Part shown: positions 1-11,678 of the stretch, piece after piece
Layout: the number at the start of each line of letters is the position of its first letter
How positions within the stretch are numbered: the first letter of the stretch is position 1
From: Dryas octopetala
Lineage: Eukaryota > Streptophyta > Magnoliopsida > Rosales > Rosaceae
Reading direction: 5' to 3'
NCBI GenBank assembly: GCA_963921425.1
Contig: OY992832.1
Coordinates: 21,426,835-21,490,834 of the forward strand
DNA length: 64,000 nt
Program-made: the position numbers and the translations under genes
The notes under the pieces: generated by a model
Seen by the model: only the letters and a program-made list of their open reading frames with translations
Databases searched by the model: none
Told to the model about the DNA's origin: nothing

Positions 1-605
1 CACACTTGAATGCACCTGACACAAATCTTCTGACAGATAGAATATCCGGTCTGCATTCATGACTACTGGGGCAGTTTGCCTGAACCTTCCAACCTTGCAT
101 TTAATGAAACATTCATTGCAGCATTGAATGCTGAGGAGATGAGCAGCTATGCATGCAACTAGCTCTGACCAAGCAGGTGAGTCACTGGCAACCATTCGTT
201 CATAAAATGCAGGTAACTTACTCATGAAGACTTCCTTTGCTTATATATATCAACCCATATGTGTAAAAACGATTATTATGAATCTATACACACAAAACTT
301 ATAAAAAAATTCCCATCCACAAAAGAGCTTACCCAACTTGCTGAGAATAACCCAGAACATTTGCCTTGTTCTTCTTATTCTCCCAAGTTCATCCTCAGTT
401 CTTCCTCATCCACCATCAAACACCATCACTGATTTCATCATCGGAGCGTGTTTGGCTGGTACCACACCGGTCCATCTCCTTTGATCTTGTTTCTTTTGCA
501 GGAAGATCTCAATCAACATCCACTTCATCATCCAGCAAAGCATCTGATCAGCCAGATCAGCGTTTCTAAGTTGTTGCATCTACCTCACGAGAATTTGCAT
601 CAACA
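1..605 (+). repeat. 5' LTR of the Ty3 element (right 605 bp only)
   Basis: Bases 1-605 match 11074-11678 with one difference by eye (T at 375, C at 11448). The LTR ends in AACA at 605, just before the primer-binding site. A TATA-like stretch at 239-250 probably marks the promoter of the genomic RNA. The first 411 bp of this LTR are missing because of the window edge. The short open frame at 366-569 is LTR sequence, repeated in the 3' LTR, and is not a gene. Confidence 0.93.
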
Positions 606-608
606 GAT

Positions 609-626
609 TGGCGCCGTCTGTGGGAA
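609..626 (+). other. Primer-binding site of the Ty3 element
   Basis: TGGCGCCGTCTGTGGGAA begins three bases after the LTR end. The first nine bases (TGGCGCCGT) are complementary to the 3' end of plant tRNA-Asp as I remember it; the rest diverges. The same TGGCGCC start is common in plant Ty3/gypsy elements. The tRNA identity is an inference. Confidence 0.75.
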
Positions 627-689
627 GATCGACTTCAGCCGTTGTGTTCATCACCGCAAGTGCTAAGCTCTTCCTTCGCACAAGTCATC

Positions 690-2625
690 ATGACTACCAT
701 CTTTCGGGACAGCAGTTCTTCTTCAGGGGCATCTCAGAATGATGAACAGCATCAGCCTGAGACACCTGAGAAGAGGAGGGGAGCACAACTCCCCAGGACA
801 TCCAAGTCCAAAGGTCCCTCAAAAATCCGAGCTGCTCACAAGCTCCTTAAAGAAAGCCAACGGCACCTGGCCGCTGAAAATGCACTCCTGAAGCAGAATA
901 ATGAGCTGCTCGCAAAACAGGCCGAGCTGGCCGGGGAACTTGCACGCCATCGTGCTCAGCTCGAGAACAGTGGGGGATCGGGTTTCCGATCGCGCCAGAC
1001 CCGAGCCGAGCAGGAGGTCCTTTCGCCGTCTCCTTCTCGGCAAAGCACTCCTGCCGAGCCGAACGACCGGACCAATCGGCAGGATGCTGATTACGCCTTC
1101 CCGGGCTTCGAGGACATGCCCCCGGCCGAACAGGCCGAGTTCCTAAACGCCCACCGTCTCCTTCAGCAAAAGCAGGCGGCCTTCGGAAAACGTTTCCCCG
1201 GGAGTCCGAGGGGAGACCGTGCCGATCCGAATACAAATCAGGTACCAATCCAGGTTGGGGGTCAACAGTCCAGCCGATTCGGCCGAAACCAGGGTCTCGA
1301 TTGGGGATAGGCTCGGCCCCATCGCCAGCCAAGATCCTTCCCCATCAGGAGCTCACTCAGGGAGACGATCTGTGAGCGATCGACTGGGATCTACTATGAT
1401 CATGTCGGATCGACGACCGGTAAGCGAGAGGATCACTCGTCAGCCGGTGAGTGAGAGACTCGGTAACCGGGCCGAGTGCTCAGGGGAAAATGCGGCCGAG
1501 CCGACCCCGCCCAATGTGGAAAATCTTGTCCGGACTTTGGTCCAAGACCAAATCCGGAGCGTCCACGATCGGCTCGGCCAAGTCGAGGTCTCCAGGGGGT
1601 ACACCGGCAGAGCCGACCACGGAGAGGAACTCCCCTTCCCGTACACCAGTAGAATCATGGATGCTGAGGTCTCCCGCGACACCAAGCCCCCCAAGATGGA
1701 TCAGTACGATGGGACCAAGGATCCCTACGACCATCTTGACAGCTTCAGATACGCCATGGAGGCCCGTCAGGCATCTGAAGCTACTAAATGCCGAATCTTC
1801 CCTTCAACCTTGAAGGGATCGGCTCGGGGTTGGTTCCGAACCCTCCAGCCCAACTCCATCGACTCCTTCTCCGACCTCCGAAGGGCCTTCCTGGCGAGAT
1901 ATCGGGTTGTATCCGAACGACTCTACAACTTGAACGATATGTCGCTCATTAAACAACAGGAAGGGGAGAGCCTCAAGGCATATCTGATCCGCTTCAACAT
2001 CGAATACACGAAGTGTGACGATTGCGATGACAGAACGCCCTCATGCAGGGTCTGCTCGCCGGGGGACTCCGCTCCCATCTGATGAGGAACCCCCCCTCTA
2101 CTTATGATGAGCTCTCTGCTGAAGCCACTAAGTGGGCACGGGCTGAAGAATGGGATGCTCAGGTGGAGGCCCTGAATCCCAGGCCGACCTAAGCCAAGAG
2201 GAAGGAGGGAGAGGTTGCAAGCCCCAAACCCCAGGTCCAGTCCAAAAAGACCAAAACAGAGGAACCGCGCCAACTTCTGGGCAAGGGGTCCAAGTTCATC
2301 CAGTACACAGAGTACACTCCTCTCAACGCCGGTCTGGAGACGATCTTCTCCAAGATCAAGGACCAACTCCCAGCTGCCAGGGAGATCAAGGGACCACCTC
2401 CGGACAAAATCAGGGAGGGCGTCTTCTGCAAGTACCACTCCAATCACGGCCACGTCACGGATGATTGCTACGCTCTCCGCGACGGGATTGAGACTCTTGC
2501 CCGGGCGGATAAGATTAATCAATTTCTGGCCGGGGGGCCTAGGGTACCCAAGGCCGCGCCGAAGAAGCCCACCAATACCATTGACGTCCGGGATGCTGCC
2601 ATCGGATCGATCGGAGGAGGACCAA
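690..2625 (+). pseudogene. gag of the Ty3 element, broken
   Basis: Translation from ATG 690 gives a polar, partly coiled-coil N-terminus, then the retrotransposon gag domain (about 1690-2180), then a CxxH...H...C zinc knuckle at about 2427-2468. The reading phase changes twice: the 690 phase ends at 1310 while homology continues one phase over (1219-2082), and it returns to the first phase near 2030. An in-frame TAA follows at 2190-2192, before the knuckle. From 2193 the phase is open into the protease and reverse transcriptase. Gag would form the particle that packages element RNA; as read, no complete Gag can be made. Confidence 0.85.
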
Positions 2626-5600
2626 CCTTCGTGGGGAGCTCGAACCGATCCCAGAAGGAATACATCAGACAGGCGGCTCAAGCTCACGAGTCCCTGTCGA
2701 TCCAAGCGGGTCAGCCCAGCACTTCCAAAAGACAACGGAAAGACTGGGCACCGGTCACCTTTGAGCCTAACGAAGCGAATGAGATCATCTTCCCCCACTA
2801 TGATCCGGTCGTCATAGTGGCTGAAGTGGCCGGGACTACCATTGCACGCTCCTTCGTCGATGGAGGGAGCTCGGTCAACATCCTCTACCACTCTGCGTTC
2901 GCGCAGATGGGCATCGGCGAGGATAAGCTGGAGACCGATACACCCGCCTTGGTCGGGTTCGGGGGAGAAGTGGTCCAGCCTCTCGGACACATCTACCTTC
3001 CCCTTTCGCTCGGAAAGGGACCGATCAAGAAGACCTGCATGACGTACTTCATTGTCGTCAAGCGGCCGTCAGCCTACAACATCATCTTGGGCAGACCTGC
3101 TCTGATCGACCTCGACTGTATCGTCCACTACGCCAACCTCCTCATCAAATGTCCGGTGGGCGACGACTGCATTGTCATTCAGGGAGATCAGTGCTCGGCT
3201 CGGTCTTGCTACGCCGCTTCGATCAAGCAGAAGGGTCAGCTGCCGAACTCGCAGGAACTTGACTCCATCGCGGATTCGGGCAGGTGGCCGAGGGCGGAAA
3301 CATTCGACTTTAATTCCGAGCCGAACCCAGAATCTCGGCCCCTTCCGGCCGAGGCCTGGGAGGAGGTGCCGATCTCGGACGATACCCCGGATCGGCTCGT
3401 CCGAGTGGGGACTCAGATCAGTGCCGAGCAGCGTTCCGCCATAATCGACTTCCTCCGTGCCAATGCGGAAGTGTTCGTCTGGTCTTACGATGACATGCCG
3501 GGCATATCGTCCGACGTGATCACCCACAGGCTGAACACCGACCCGGGATGCAAACCGGTCCGTCAGAAGAGGAGGTCATACGATCCGGTCCGATACGCCG
3601 CCATGGCTGAAGAGGTAACCAAGTTGCAAAACAACGGGTTCATCCGGGAGGTCAATTATCCCGACTGGCTTGCCAACGTGGTCATGGTGAAAAAGAACAA
3701 TGGGAAGTGGAGGATGTGCGTGGACTTCACCGACCTGAACAGAGCTTGTCCAAAGGACAGCTTTCCCTTGCCCAGAATAGATCAGCTCGTCGATGCAACA
3801 GCAGGACATCAGCTCCTCAGCTTCATGGACGCCTATTCTGGGTATAACCAGATCCTCATGCACAAGTCCGACCAGGAGGGCACATCTTTCATAATGGATC
3901 GCGGCATGTACTGTACAAGGTCATGCCCTTCGGCCTCAAAAACGCCGGAGCCACCTCCCAAAGGCTGGTCAACCACATGTTCAGATCTTCCATCGGCAAA
4001 TCCGTAGAGGTTTACGTGGATGACATGCTGGTCAAAAGCATCAAAGCGGACGATCACGTCAAGGACCTCTCAGACATGTTCGGAGTCCTAAAAGAGTATC
4101 AGATGCGGCTGAACCCAGCCAAATGTGTCTTTGGAGTTCGGTCGGGCAAGTTCCTTGGCTATCTGGTCAGCCAACGGGGGATCGAGGCCAATCCGGAGAA
4201 GATCCAGGCTTTGATCAACATGAAGTCCCCAAGGACACGCAAGGAAATCCAGAGTCTGACTGGAAGAGTCACCGCCCTGAACCGGTTCATCTCGAAGTCC
4301 ACTGACCGGTGTCTCCCTTTTTTCAAGGCTCTAAGGGGAGCAGGGAAGGGCATAGAATGGACCCCCCAATGCGAGCAGGCCTTTCAAGATCTGAAAAGGC
4401 ACATGGGGGAACCTCCCATCTTATCCAAACCAGAGCAAGGTGAAGAACTTTTTCTCTACCTCTCTGTTTCAGACTCGGCTCTCAGCTCAGTTCTAGTGAG
4501 AGAGGTCGGCGGTGCACAACACCCCGTCTTCTATACGAGCCGAGCCCTCGCCGATGCCGAGACCAGATATCCAAAATTCGAGAAGATGGCCCTCGCACTG
4601 GTCAGCTCGGCTCGGAAATTGAGACCCTACTTCCAGGCTCATTCGATCGTCGTCTTGACGGATCAGCCACTCAGACAAATCCTGGCAAAACCCGAGACTT
4701 CGGGTCGGCTCATCAAGTGGTCAATCGAGCTCGGCGAGTTTGACATCACCTACCGTCCCAGGACGGCCATCAAAGGTCAGGCCATGTCGGACTTCATCTG
4801 TGAGTCGACCACCTCGACGGAGGACCCACCGCGCACCGACGCTACGCCAACGGCGTCCGATCCGAGCACAACCGACGAACGCGGCCAGGTCGATCTTCTC
4901 ACCTGGACCCTCTATGTGGACGGATCTTCCAACGCCATGGGAAGCGGAGCCGGGCTTATTCTGATCTCCCCAGAACAAGTTGTGATGGAGTATGCTCTTC
5001 GCTTCAAATTTCAAGCATCCAACAATGAAGCAGAGTATGAGGCACTCATCGCCGGACTCAAATTGGCAAGGGAGCTCGGCGCGACCAAACTGAACATCTT
5101 CAGCGACTCCCAACTCATTGTCAACCAGATTTCGGGAGATTACGAGACTCGAGAGCCTAGCATGACTGCCTATCTCGAGAAGACCCGTTTGCTGCTCGGG
5201 AACTTCCACGAATACAAAATGTCCCAAATTCTGAGGGCAGAAAACTGCAGAGCCGACGCCTTGGCACGCCTGGCTTCGGCCACAGACACCGGATCCGCTA
5301 GGCGCGTTCCAGTTGAAATTCTGGACAGACCTAGCACCGCTGAAAACGAGGCCGCCGTTATGCAGACCGAGGCCGAGCCGAACTGGATGACGCCGATCAT
5401 CAGCTACTTGGACTCCGGGATCCTCCCCCCGGAGAGGGACAAGGCACGTCTCGTCAAGACCAGATCGGCTCGGTTCAGCATGATCGATGGTCAGCTCTAC
5501 AAGAGGAGTTTCTCCCTGCCCTACTTGCGGTGTGTCACTCCCTAAGAAGGTCAGGATGTGCTGAGAGAGATTCACGAGGGGATATACGGAAACCACTCCG

Positions 5601-6610
5601 GAGGAAGGGCCCTCGCCTACAAGACGATCAGACAGGGTTACTTCTGGCCGACGCTGAACAAGGACGCAGATCACCTCTCCCGCTCTTGTGTCAAATGCCA
5701 GCAGTTCGCCGCAGTCCCCCATCAACCTCCCCAGTTGCTGACCTCTATATCCAGTCCCTGGCCGTTTGCGCAGTGGGGACTCGATTTGATCGGCCCAATG
5801 CCGAAGGCGAAAGGGCAAGTCACCATGGCCGTAGTAGCAGTCGACTACTTCACCAAGTTGGCCGAAGCCGAGCCCCTAGCCACTACGACGGCCGAGCGGA
5901 TGGAGACCTTCGTCTGGAAGAACATCATCTGCCGGTTCGGCATGCCGCACACCATCATCGCGGACAACGGCAAGCAGTTCGACTGCAACAAATTCAGGAG
6001 TTTTTGTTCACGTCTGAACATCAACTTACGCTTCACCGCTCCTTATCATCCGCAGTCGAACGGACAGGTCGAGGCCATCAACAAGATCATCAAGAAGACC
6101 CTCAAGACTAAGCTTGATAACGCTAAGGGGAATTGGCCTGAACTCTTGCCAGAGGTGCTTTGGTCTTACCGAACTTCCTATCGCAACTCTACGAAGGAAA
6201 CACCTTACGCATTGGCATTCGGGACTGACGCTGTCGTCCCGGTCGAAATGGGGACTCCCTCATTCCGAACCGGTACGTATAATCCCGAGACCAATGACAC
6301 CGGACTTCGGCTCGGCCTGGACATGATCGAGGAGAAGCGGACCGACGCCAATCTCTGCCGAGCCGCTTACCAACAGAGGGTAGCCAAATACTACCATCAA
6401 AGGGTCAGGCCCAGAAGCTTCAGATTGGGCAGTCTCGTCATGAAGAAGAATCCCCTTGCTGTCAAGGAGAGCTCATTTGATCCGAACTGGACCGGACCAT
6501 ACAGAATTACAGGCATAGTCAAGCCTGGCACTTACAACTTGGCCACTCTGGCTGGGAAGCCTCTCAAGCATAGCTGGAACGCTGAACACTTGAAGACTTA
6601 TTACCAGTAA
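2626..6610 (+). pseudogene. pol of the Ty3 element (PR-RT-RH-aRH-INT), broken
   Basis: Domains in order: aspartic protease with VDGGSS (about 2856-2873); reverse transcriptase with the YVDD active site at 4013-4024; first RNase H (about 4430-4790); second, archaeal-type RNase H starting LYVDGSS (about 4897-5280); integrase with an H...CxxC zinc region (about 5660-5700) and a D,D,E core (about 5780-6090). The phase shifts near 3912: the upstream phase ends at 4007 and homology continues from 3923 in another phase. An in-frame TAA at 5543-5545 separates RNase H from integrase, and the same phase stays open to 6610. Pol normally copies the RNA and inserts the DNA; here it is inactive unless there are assembly errors. 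Confidence 0.9.
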
Positions 6611-6787
6611 AAATTTAGTTAGGATCGGGGACTGTCCGACCTAACACCCATTCCAATCAATGAAGAGATGAACACATTTTGACTCATCTTCTTCTTATTT
6701 TTCGAAGCAAACACTGGGGACTCTACTCCTATACACTTTCAACAAAGAGGAAAGATCTAAGTGTTTCCTTCGAAAAAATAGTAAACC
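6611..6787 (+). other. Start of the 3' untranslated region of the Ty3 element
   Basis: Between the integrase stop and the 71-bp repeats lies about 180 bp of non-coding sequence with no recognisable motif. It is part of the hypervariable 3' region typical of Tat elements. Confidence 0.6.
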
Positions 6788-7175
6788 CATGTGCCGAGCC
6801 GAAGTGCCACTTTCGGCCCGACGCTCGGTACATTACAGACTCATCAGGTCTATAAACTCATGTGTCGAGCTGGCGCGCCACTTTCGGCCCGACGCTCGGC
6901 ATATTACAGACTCATCAGGTCTATAAACTCATGTGTCGAGCTGGCGCGCCACTTTCGGCCCGACGCTCGGCATATTACAGACTCATCAGGTCTATAAACT
7001 CATGTGTCGAGCTGGCGCGCCACTTCCGGCCCGACGCTCGGCATATTACAGACTCATCAGGTCTATAAACTCCTGTGCCGAGCGGGCGCGCCATTTTCGG
7101 CCCGATGCTCGACATAGTACAGACTTATCAGGTCTATAAAAATCCCTGTCCGAGCCGAAGCGACTTTCTACAGTC
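6788..7175 (+). repeat. 71-bp tandem repeat, five units plus a partial sixth
   Basis: Units start at 6788, 6859, 6930, 7001 and 7072, exactly 71 bp apart, with a degenerate partial unit from 7143. Each holds the TTTCGGCCCGACGCTCGG block followed by an ACTCATCAGGTCTATAAA block. The inner units are nearly identical; the first and fifth are more diverged. Because 71 is not a multiple of three, the phase changes at each unit and the open frames across it are artefacts. The GGCGCGCC core is also self-complementary. Confidence 0.95.
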
Positions 7176-7700
7176 CTAACGCTCAACAGGATATTTCGAA
7201 AAGAAAAAATATACACTCCGACCAAAACTTTCATCGTGCATACCGAGCCGATATGAAAGTAGGTTTGAATATTTTTTCTCAAAAACAAAATTCCTAAATA
7301 TCTCAATGGGTATACCGAGCCCATCTGAGATCACTAGGGTTTTTAAATTCCTACTTATCTTGGGTATGCTTATCAAGCTGATCCGAAGACAAGTTCTAAT
7401 TTACCATTACCATTCATCTTCATTGCGATCGGTATGCCGAGCCGATCTCAAAATGTCTTGGTTTTTATTATACTTGTCACTTTTATCATTTTCTTATTCA
7501 TGCGTTACTCGTTATATCTTTAGCTTAATCTCCGAGCTGAGCTGACAATAACTTGTCCATAAAAAGAAACTACTGATAAAATTAAACAAGTCAATTCCAA
7601 ACAACATATTGTTCCAAAATCAAACCAAACCCGAGCCACACCTCGGCTCGGGGAGAAAAAAATAAAATAAAACAACATAAAAAGTAAACAAAATTAGCTA
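7176..7700 (+). repeat. Degenerate repeats in the Ty3 3' region
   Basis: Three dispersed blocks resembling TACCGAGCCGATCTGA occur near 7240, 7310 and 7435, each followed by an AT-rich stretch with a TTTTTAAAT-like segment. They look like an old, decayed tandem array next to the younger 71-bp one. I see no gene on the plus strand; the antisense gene ends at its left border, 7701. Confidence 0.5.
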
Positions 7701-10021
7701 TCATGCAGACCGCTCGGCAGGCCCTTCCTGGATCGGCTCGGTGGACTCTTCGGGCGTCTCCTCGCCGAGCTGCACCACCTCAATCCCGCCAATCTGCATC
7801 TCGGCGTTCGGATCAGACTCGGGAATCGGAGGGATCAGGGTCGGCTCGCTGTCAGGCAGTGGAGGATCCTCCAGGGTCGGCTCGGCCATTGACGCGACCA
7901 CCTCGGCGGCAGCTCGGTGATCAGGAGGAGGAAGGTCTTCTTGTTGGCTCTCCTGGGTGTCCCCCTCGCCGTCGGACTCGCCGACGAAGGACAAATCCCA
8001 GTCCGGCCTCTTCAACCGGATCTCCTCCAACAGCTCCTTGTACCCCTCGAACTGGGCATCGGCAAGTGCCTGGACGCTCGGCACTCCGGCTCGACGCCGA
8101 GTCTCGACGGCCCTCCGCTCAGCAGCCTCGACATCTCGCTGGAGATCGTCGGCGAACTGACCTAGCTCGGCCACCTTCTGCTCGGAGGCAAGGAGCTCCT
8201 TACCGAGCCGAGCAACTTCCACCTCTTTCTCGGCCAGCTTGGACCGCAGACCCGCCGACAGATCGCGCTCGGCCTTCACCACCCGCTCGGCCTCGGCAAG
8301 CTTTTCCTTGAGCTCCTGGATCCGCTCCCGAAGCCTCTCCATTTTCGCCTCGGCCTCCACAGCGGCGTGGGCGGCTTCAAATTGCCTCATGGCGAGCTGC
8401 AAAAACAATTTATTATTAATTCTAACCGAGCAGATAAACGTAATCCGAAGTGAAAAGGACTTACCAACATGGCTTGCCGGGATGTGCTCAGAGCTTGGTG
8501 GCTGAAGCTCGGCTCCTCCTGACCGGCCCAGAGCCCCTCCTTCGCCTTTTGCGTCATCACGCGCTTGAGGCCCGTGACGAACGGCTCGATGCAGGGGTCA
8601 ACCTCCACCGTCTTCAAGGGCACCGAGCCAGAGGCTTCGACACCTCCATCACCGGGTTCGGCCCGGGTTCTCTTCTCAGGACGAGCCTCGGTCGCCGGAC
8701 CCTTCCTTTTCTCTCCCTGCCGAGCCGGTCTCGTCGCGGAGGGCCCGGGTCGAGCTGCGGCGGCGGCGGGCGCAGGTACCGGGATCGGCTCGGCGGGCAC
8801 CCGACCTGCAGCTTTCTTTTGGGCGCTCTTCTCCGCCTTTCTCCTGAGCCGAGCCTCCAGATCTGCCGAACTCATACCTCTCTCCGCCCTCGGATTCCAC
8901 CTGGGCACAAACCAGGAGATTCCGCTCGACCTGATCTGGGTCTGCCCGAGCAAGAACTTTGTGGATAGGTATTCGGTCGACGAGTCTCTGATCACGGCGA
9001 TCTGATCCCTCAGCTCGCCACGGAGTTTATATTTGCCCTAGCTGACTGCAAAGACGAACCCAAAAGGAGTTTAAAAAAAAAATAATATATATACAATTGT
9101 TACAAAACATATACAAATTGCCCTCGGATCGGCCCCTGCCCTCCAATGCCCACCTGGGATCCTAAAGGCTTTGGGAACCCGAGCCGGGGTGGGTCTGCTC
9201 GGATCGGCGAATTCCCAATCCCCGGAGACGAAGAAGTATCTCCTCTTCCAAGTCTTTTGGGAAGAAGGATTCCCTGTGAACAGCGGCCCCGAGTAGGCCT
9301 GCAGATTGTAGAAACCGAGCTCGGTCTGCTTCGACCTCAGCGCATAAGAACAAAATAGGATATCCTTGTCCGGCACACACTTGTGCACTTTGTGCCACAA
9401 GATGTGCAGGGATAGGATGATCCTGTACACGTTCGGGTTGAGCTGGTGCGGCGCCGCGCCGATCATGGCCAGCCAATCCTGAATGAATGGGTGTAGGGGG
9501 AGCCGAACCCCGTTCTCGAACATCTCCGGGTACATGGTCACCCATCCCTTGGGGGGTCGGCTCGGCTTCTCCCCTTCCATCGGCAATCTCATCATTATGG
9601 CCTCGGGAACAGAGTACCGAGCCCTCAGATCCTCGAGATGAAACTCGGTCATCTCGTTTGGGATTTGATCGGTCTTCCAAGCCAACTCTTCATAAAAATC
9701 CGGATCGATCGGGCTCCCCATCACGGATCCGAGCCGATCCGAGGTCGATGCCTCATGACCCCTGTCCCTTTCCTCCGAACCCGAGATAAGTCTTCTCGGA
9801 ACTCTTGGGCTCGGCTCGGCTTGAACTTCCTCTTCATCGCCTCGGGGTTGGCGCACTCTACCTGGGTTCCGATCTAAAGTCGAGATGACCTCATCCAGCT
9901 CCTCGGACAGGCTATCCCAGCCTACCTCCCCCCCTGGTGGGCTTCGGCTCACCTCGGCCTCGCTGTCCCCTTCGAAAGCATCCCCCGAGCCGAGCCGATC
10001 ACTCGAATCGGATTCAGACAT
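7701..10021 (-). CDS. Antisense spliced gene inside the Ty3 element, putative gypsy-type transposon protein
   Basis: Exon 1 starts at ATG 10021 (MSESDSSDRLGS) and runs to about 9100. It has an acidic Ser/Glu-rich N-terminus, then a block containing LPLHPFIQDWL that matches the plant 'putative gypsy type transposon' domain (Transposase_28) as I remember it. Exon 2 is open from 9037 and ends at 8465 with a G|GTAAG donor. Exon 3 starts at 8396 after TTTGCAG and continues in phase to the stop at 7701; it encodes a long Glu/Arg/Leu-rich coiled coil with an acidic tail. The exon 2-exon 3 intron is 68 bp. The exon 1-exon 2 junction is not resolved; it probably lies between 9127 and 9037. Such antisense genes are known in Tat elements; their function is unknown. 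All three exons are open, unlike gag-pol. Confidence 0.72.
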
Positions 10022-10350
10022 TACTAAAACACCTTTTTTCTGTTTTTCTCTCACTTTTTGGATTGAAAAGTGCCTTTTTCAAGAACTCTCAAGAACACAC
10101 ACCCAAAACCTGAAAATGCAAAACTCAGAAAATGAGGAGAATCACTTACTGGTTTTTCTCCGGCCAAAGTCTCCACCCCTCACACACTCAGACCAACCTC
10201 GCCTATGGCCACGCTCGGTCGGAACTGCGGCCGGACTGCTGCACTGACGACGGAGACAGGAGAGGATTCACGGTGGAGGAGAGGATTCGCAGAGAGAGAA
10301 TGAGGATTTCTGGAAAACTGGAAAGTGAGAGGGAAGAGAGAGAAAGGCAT

Positions 10351-10358
10351 AATTTATA
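10351..10358 (-). promoter_or_regulatory. TATA-like box for the antisense gene
   Basis: On the minus strand GGGGTATAAATTATGCC lies about 330 bp upstream of the antisense ATG and is followed by a CT-rich tract typical of plant transcription starts and leaders. The position fits a promoter for the antisense gene. No expression data are available. Confidence 0.5.
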
Positions 10359-10662
10359 CCCCCATGAAAACCGATCTCAGCCCCTCATTTCTGGCGCTTC
10401 ACATGCCAGATCTTGACACCTGTCAAACATTCAAAATACCCATAAATGATGTGACTCTTACGTTCCCCCATGCAAAAATCAAACGTCCCTTCACCTGCCC
10501 CCGAGACATTTCGGCCAAACACAAGTTATCACTTGTTCGGATCTTCAGGAACATGGTCCTGTTGAGTTCGGCTCGGATCAAACAAAAATGCCATTCTTGA
10601 GGTCATCACACTTCAGCTTCCAACCCACCACTGTCCGCTCGGATCGGAAGCTGGGGGACTCC
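10359..10662. other. Ty3 region between antisense promoter and 3' LTR, with purine tract
   Basis: No coding sequence is visible. The right end, about 10648-10660, has a purine-rich stretch (GGAAGCTGGGGGA) directly before the 3' LTR, which fits the polypurine tract that primes plus-strand DNA. Upstream control sequence of the antisense gene may also lie here. Confidence 0.55.
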
Positions 10663-11678
10663 TGTTTGTGGGTAAACCCACACCGATCCAACAGCCAATC
10701 CTGGCTTGACACGTGGCTGGTCAGACTTTGACCTCCACATCATCACTGCCCAGCACTTCCTCCGCCAGCTCGGACCAGATTCCCATGTCAGGTCCACCAT
10801 GTTCGGCCCGGGCCGAACCGATGATCTTCCAGGGGATTGAGTGCCACGGTCATTCCAGTTCGGCTCGGCTCGACACCGAAGTGACCTCCTTTCGAGTTCT
10901 AACGTCGGCCAGTTAGGGCTCGGAAGGACCCTTATCTCTCAGGTCGGCTCGGTCTGGAATCTCATGCCCGATCCGATCACACATAGACTTCATGCATACG
11001 CATAAGGACATGTGTTCGGCTCGGCTCGGCTCTCCGCCGCCATTCCCGGGAAGATCACGTCGGGATGAACCGCCACACTTGAATGCACCTGACACAAATC
11101 TTCTGACAGATAGAATATCCGGTCTGCATTCATGACTACTGGGGCAGTTTGCCTGAACCTTCCAACCTTGCATTTAATGAAACATTCATTGCAGCATTGA
11201 ATGCTGAGGAGATGAGCAGCTATGCATGCAACTAGCTCTGACCAAGCAGGTGAGTCACTGGCAACCATTCGTTCATAAAATGCAGGTAACTTACTCATGA
11301 AGACTTCCTTTGCTTATATATATCAACCCATATGTGTAAAAACGATTATTATGAATCTATACACACAAAACTTATAAAAAAATTCCCATCCACAAAAGAG
11401 CTTACCCAACTTGCTGAGAATAACCCAGAACATTTGCCTTGTTCTTCCTATTCTCCCAAGTTCATCCTCAGTTCTTCCTCATCCACCATCAAACACCATC
11501 ACTGATTTCATCATCGGAGCGTGTTTGGCTGGTACCACACCGGTCCATCTCCTTTGATCTTGTTTCTTTTGCAGGAAGATCTCAATCAACATCCACTTCA
11601 TCATCCAGCAAAGCATCTGATCAGCCAGATCAGCGTTTCTAAGTTGTTGCATCTACCTCACGAGAATTTGCATCAACA
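10663..11678 (+). repeat. 3' LTR of the Ty3 element, complete, 1016 bp
   Basis: It starts TGTTTGTGGG after the purine tract and ends GCATCAACA, so it has the usual TG...CA ends with a short TGTT/AACA inverted repeat. The last 605 bp match bases 1-605 with one difference. A TATA-like stretch lies at 11312-11323. The right flank begins with GGTAC and then reads as petD. Confidence 0.93.

Larger units (their letters stand above)
1..11678 (+). mobile_element. Ty3/gypsy LTR retrotransposon, Tat-type, 5' LTR cut by window edge
   Basis: Order seen: partial 5' LTR, primer-binding site, gag, protease, reverse transcriptase, RNase H, a second RNase H, integrase, a 71-bp tandem repeat, an antisense gene, purine tract and complete 3' LTR. 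A second RNase H after the first, plus an antisense gene downstream of integrase, are known marks of the Tat group (Ogre/Retand relatives). The full element would be about 12.1 kb, since about 411 bp of the 5' LTR lie outside. The five bases after the 3' LTR (GGTAC, 11679-11683) would be the target duplication, but the left copy is not visible. The element lies in a nuclear petD copy, whose sequence starts directly at 11679. Gag-pol is broken, so it cannot be autonomous as read. Confidence 0.93.

Noticed and set aside
366-569. Open frame of 67 codons, repeated at 11439-11642
   Set aside because: It lies in both LTRs of the Ty3 element and matches no protein; it is a by-product of LTR sequence.
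6791-7139. Three overlapping open frames of 68 codons
   Set aside because: They are the same 71-bp repeat read in shifting phases.
6788-7175. CRISPR-like array
   Set aside because: The repeats are directly adjacent without unique spacers and lie inside a plant retrotransposon.
10110-10149. Possible intron in the antisense gene leader (CCA|GTAAGTG to TTTTCAG)
   Set aside because: The interval is only 40 bp, below the usual minimum for plant introns.
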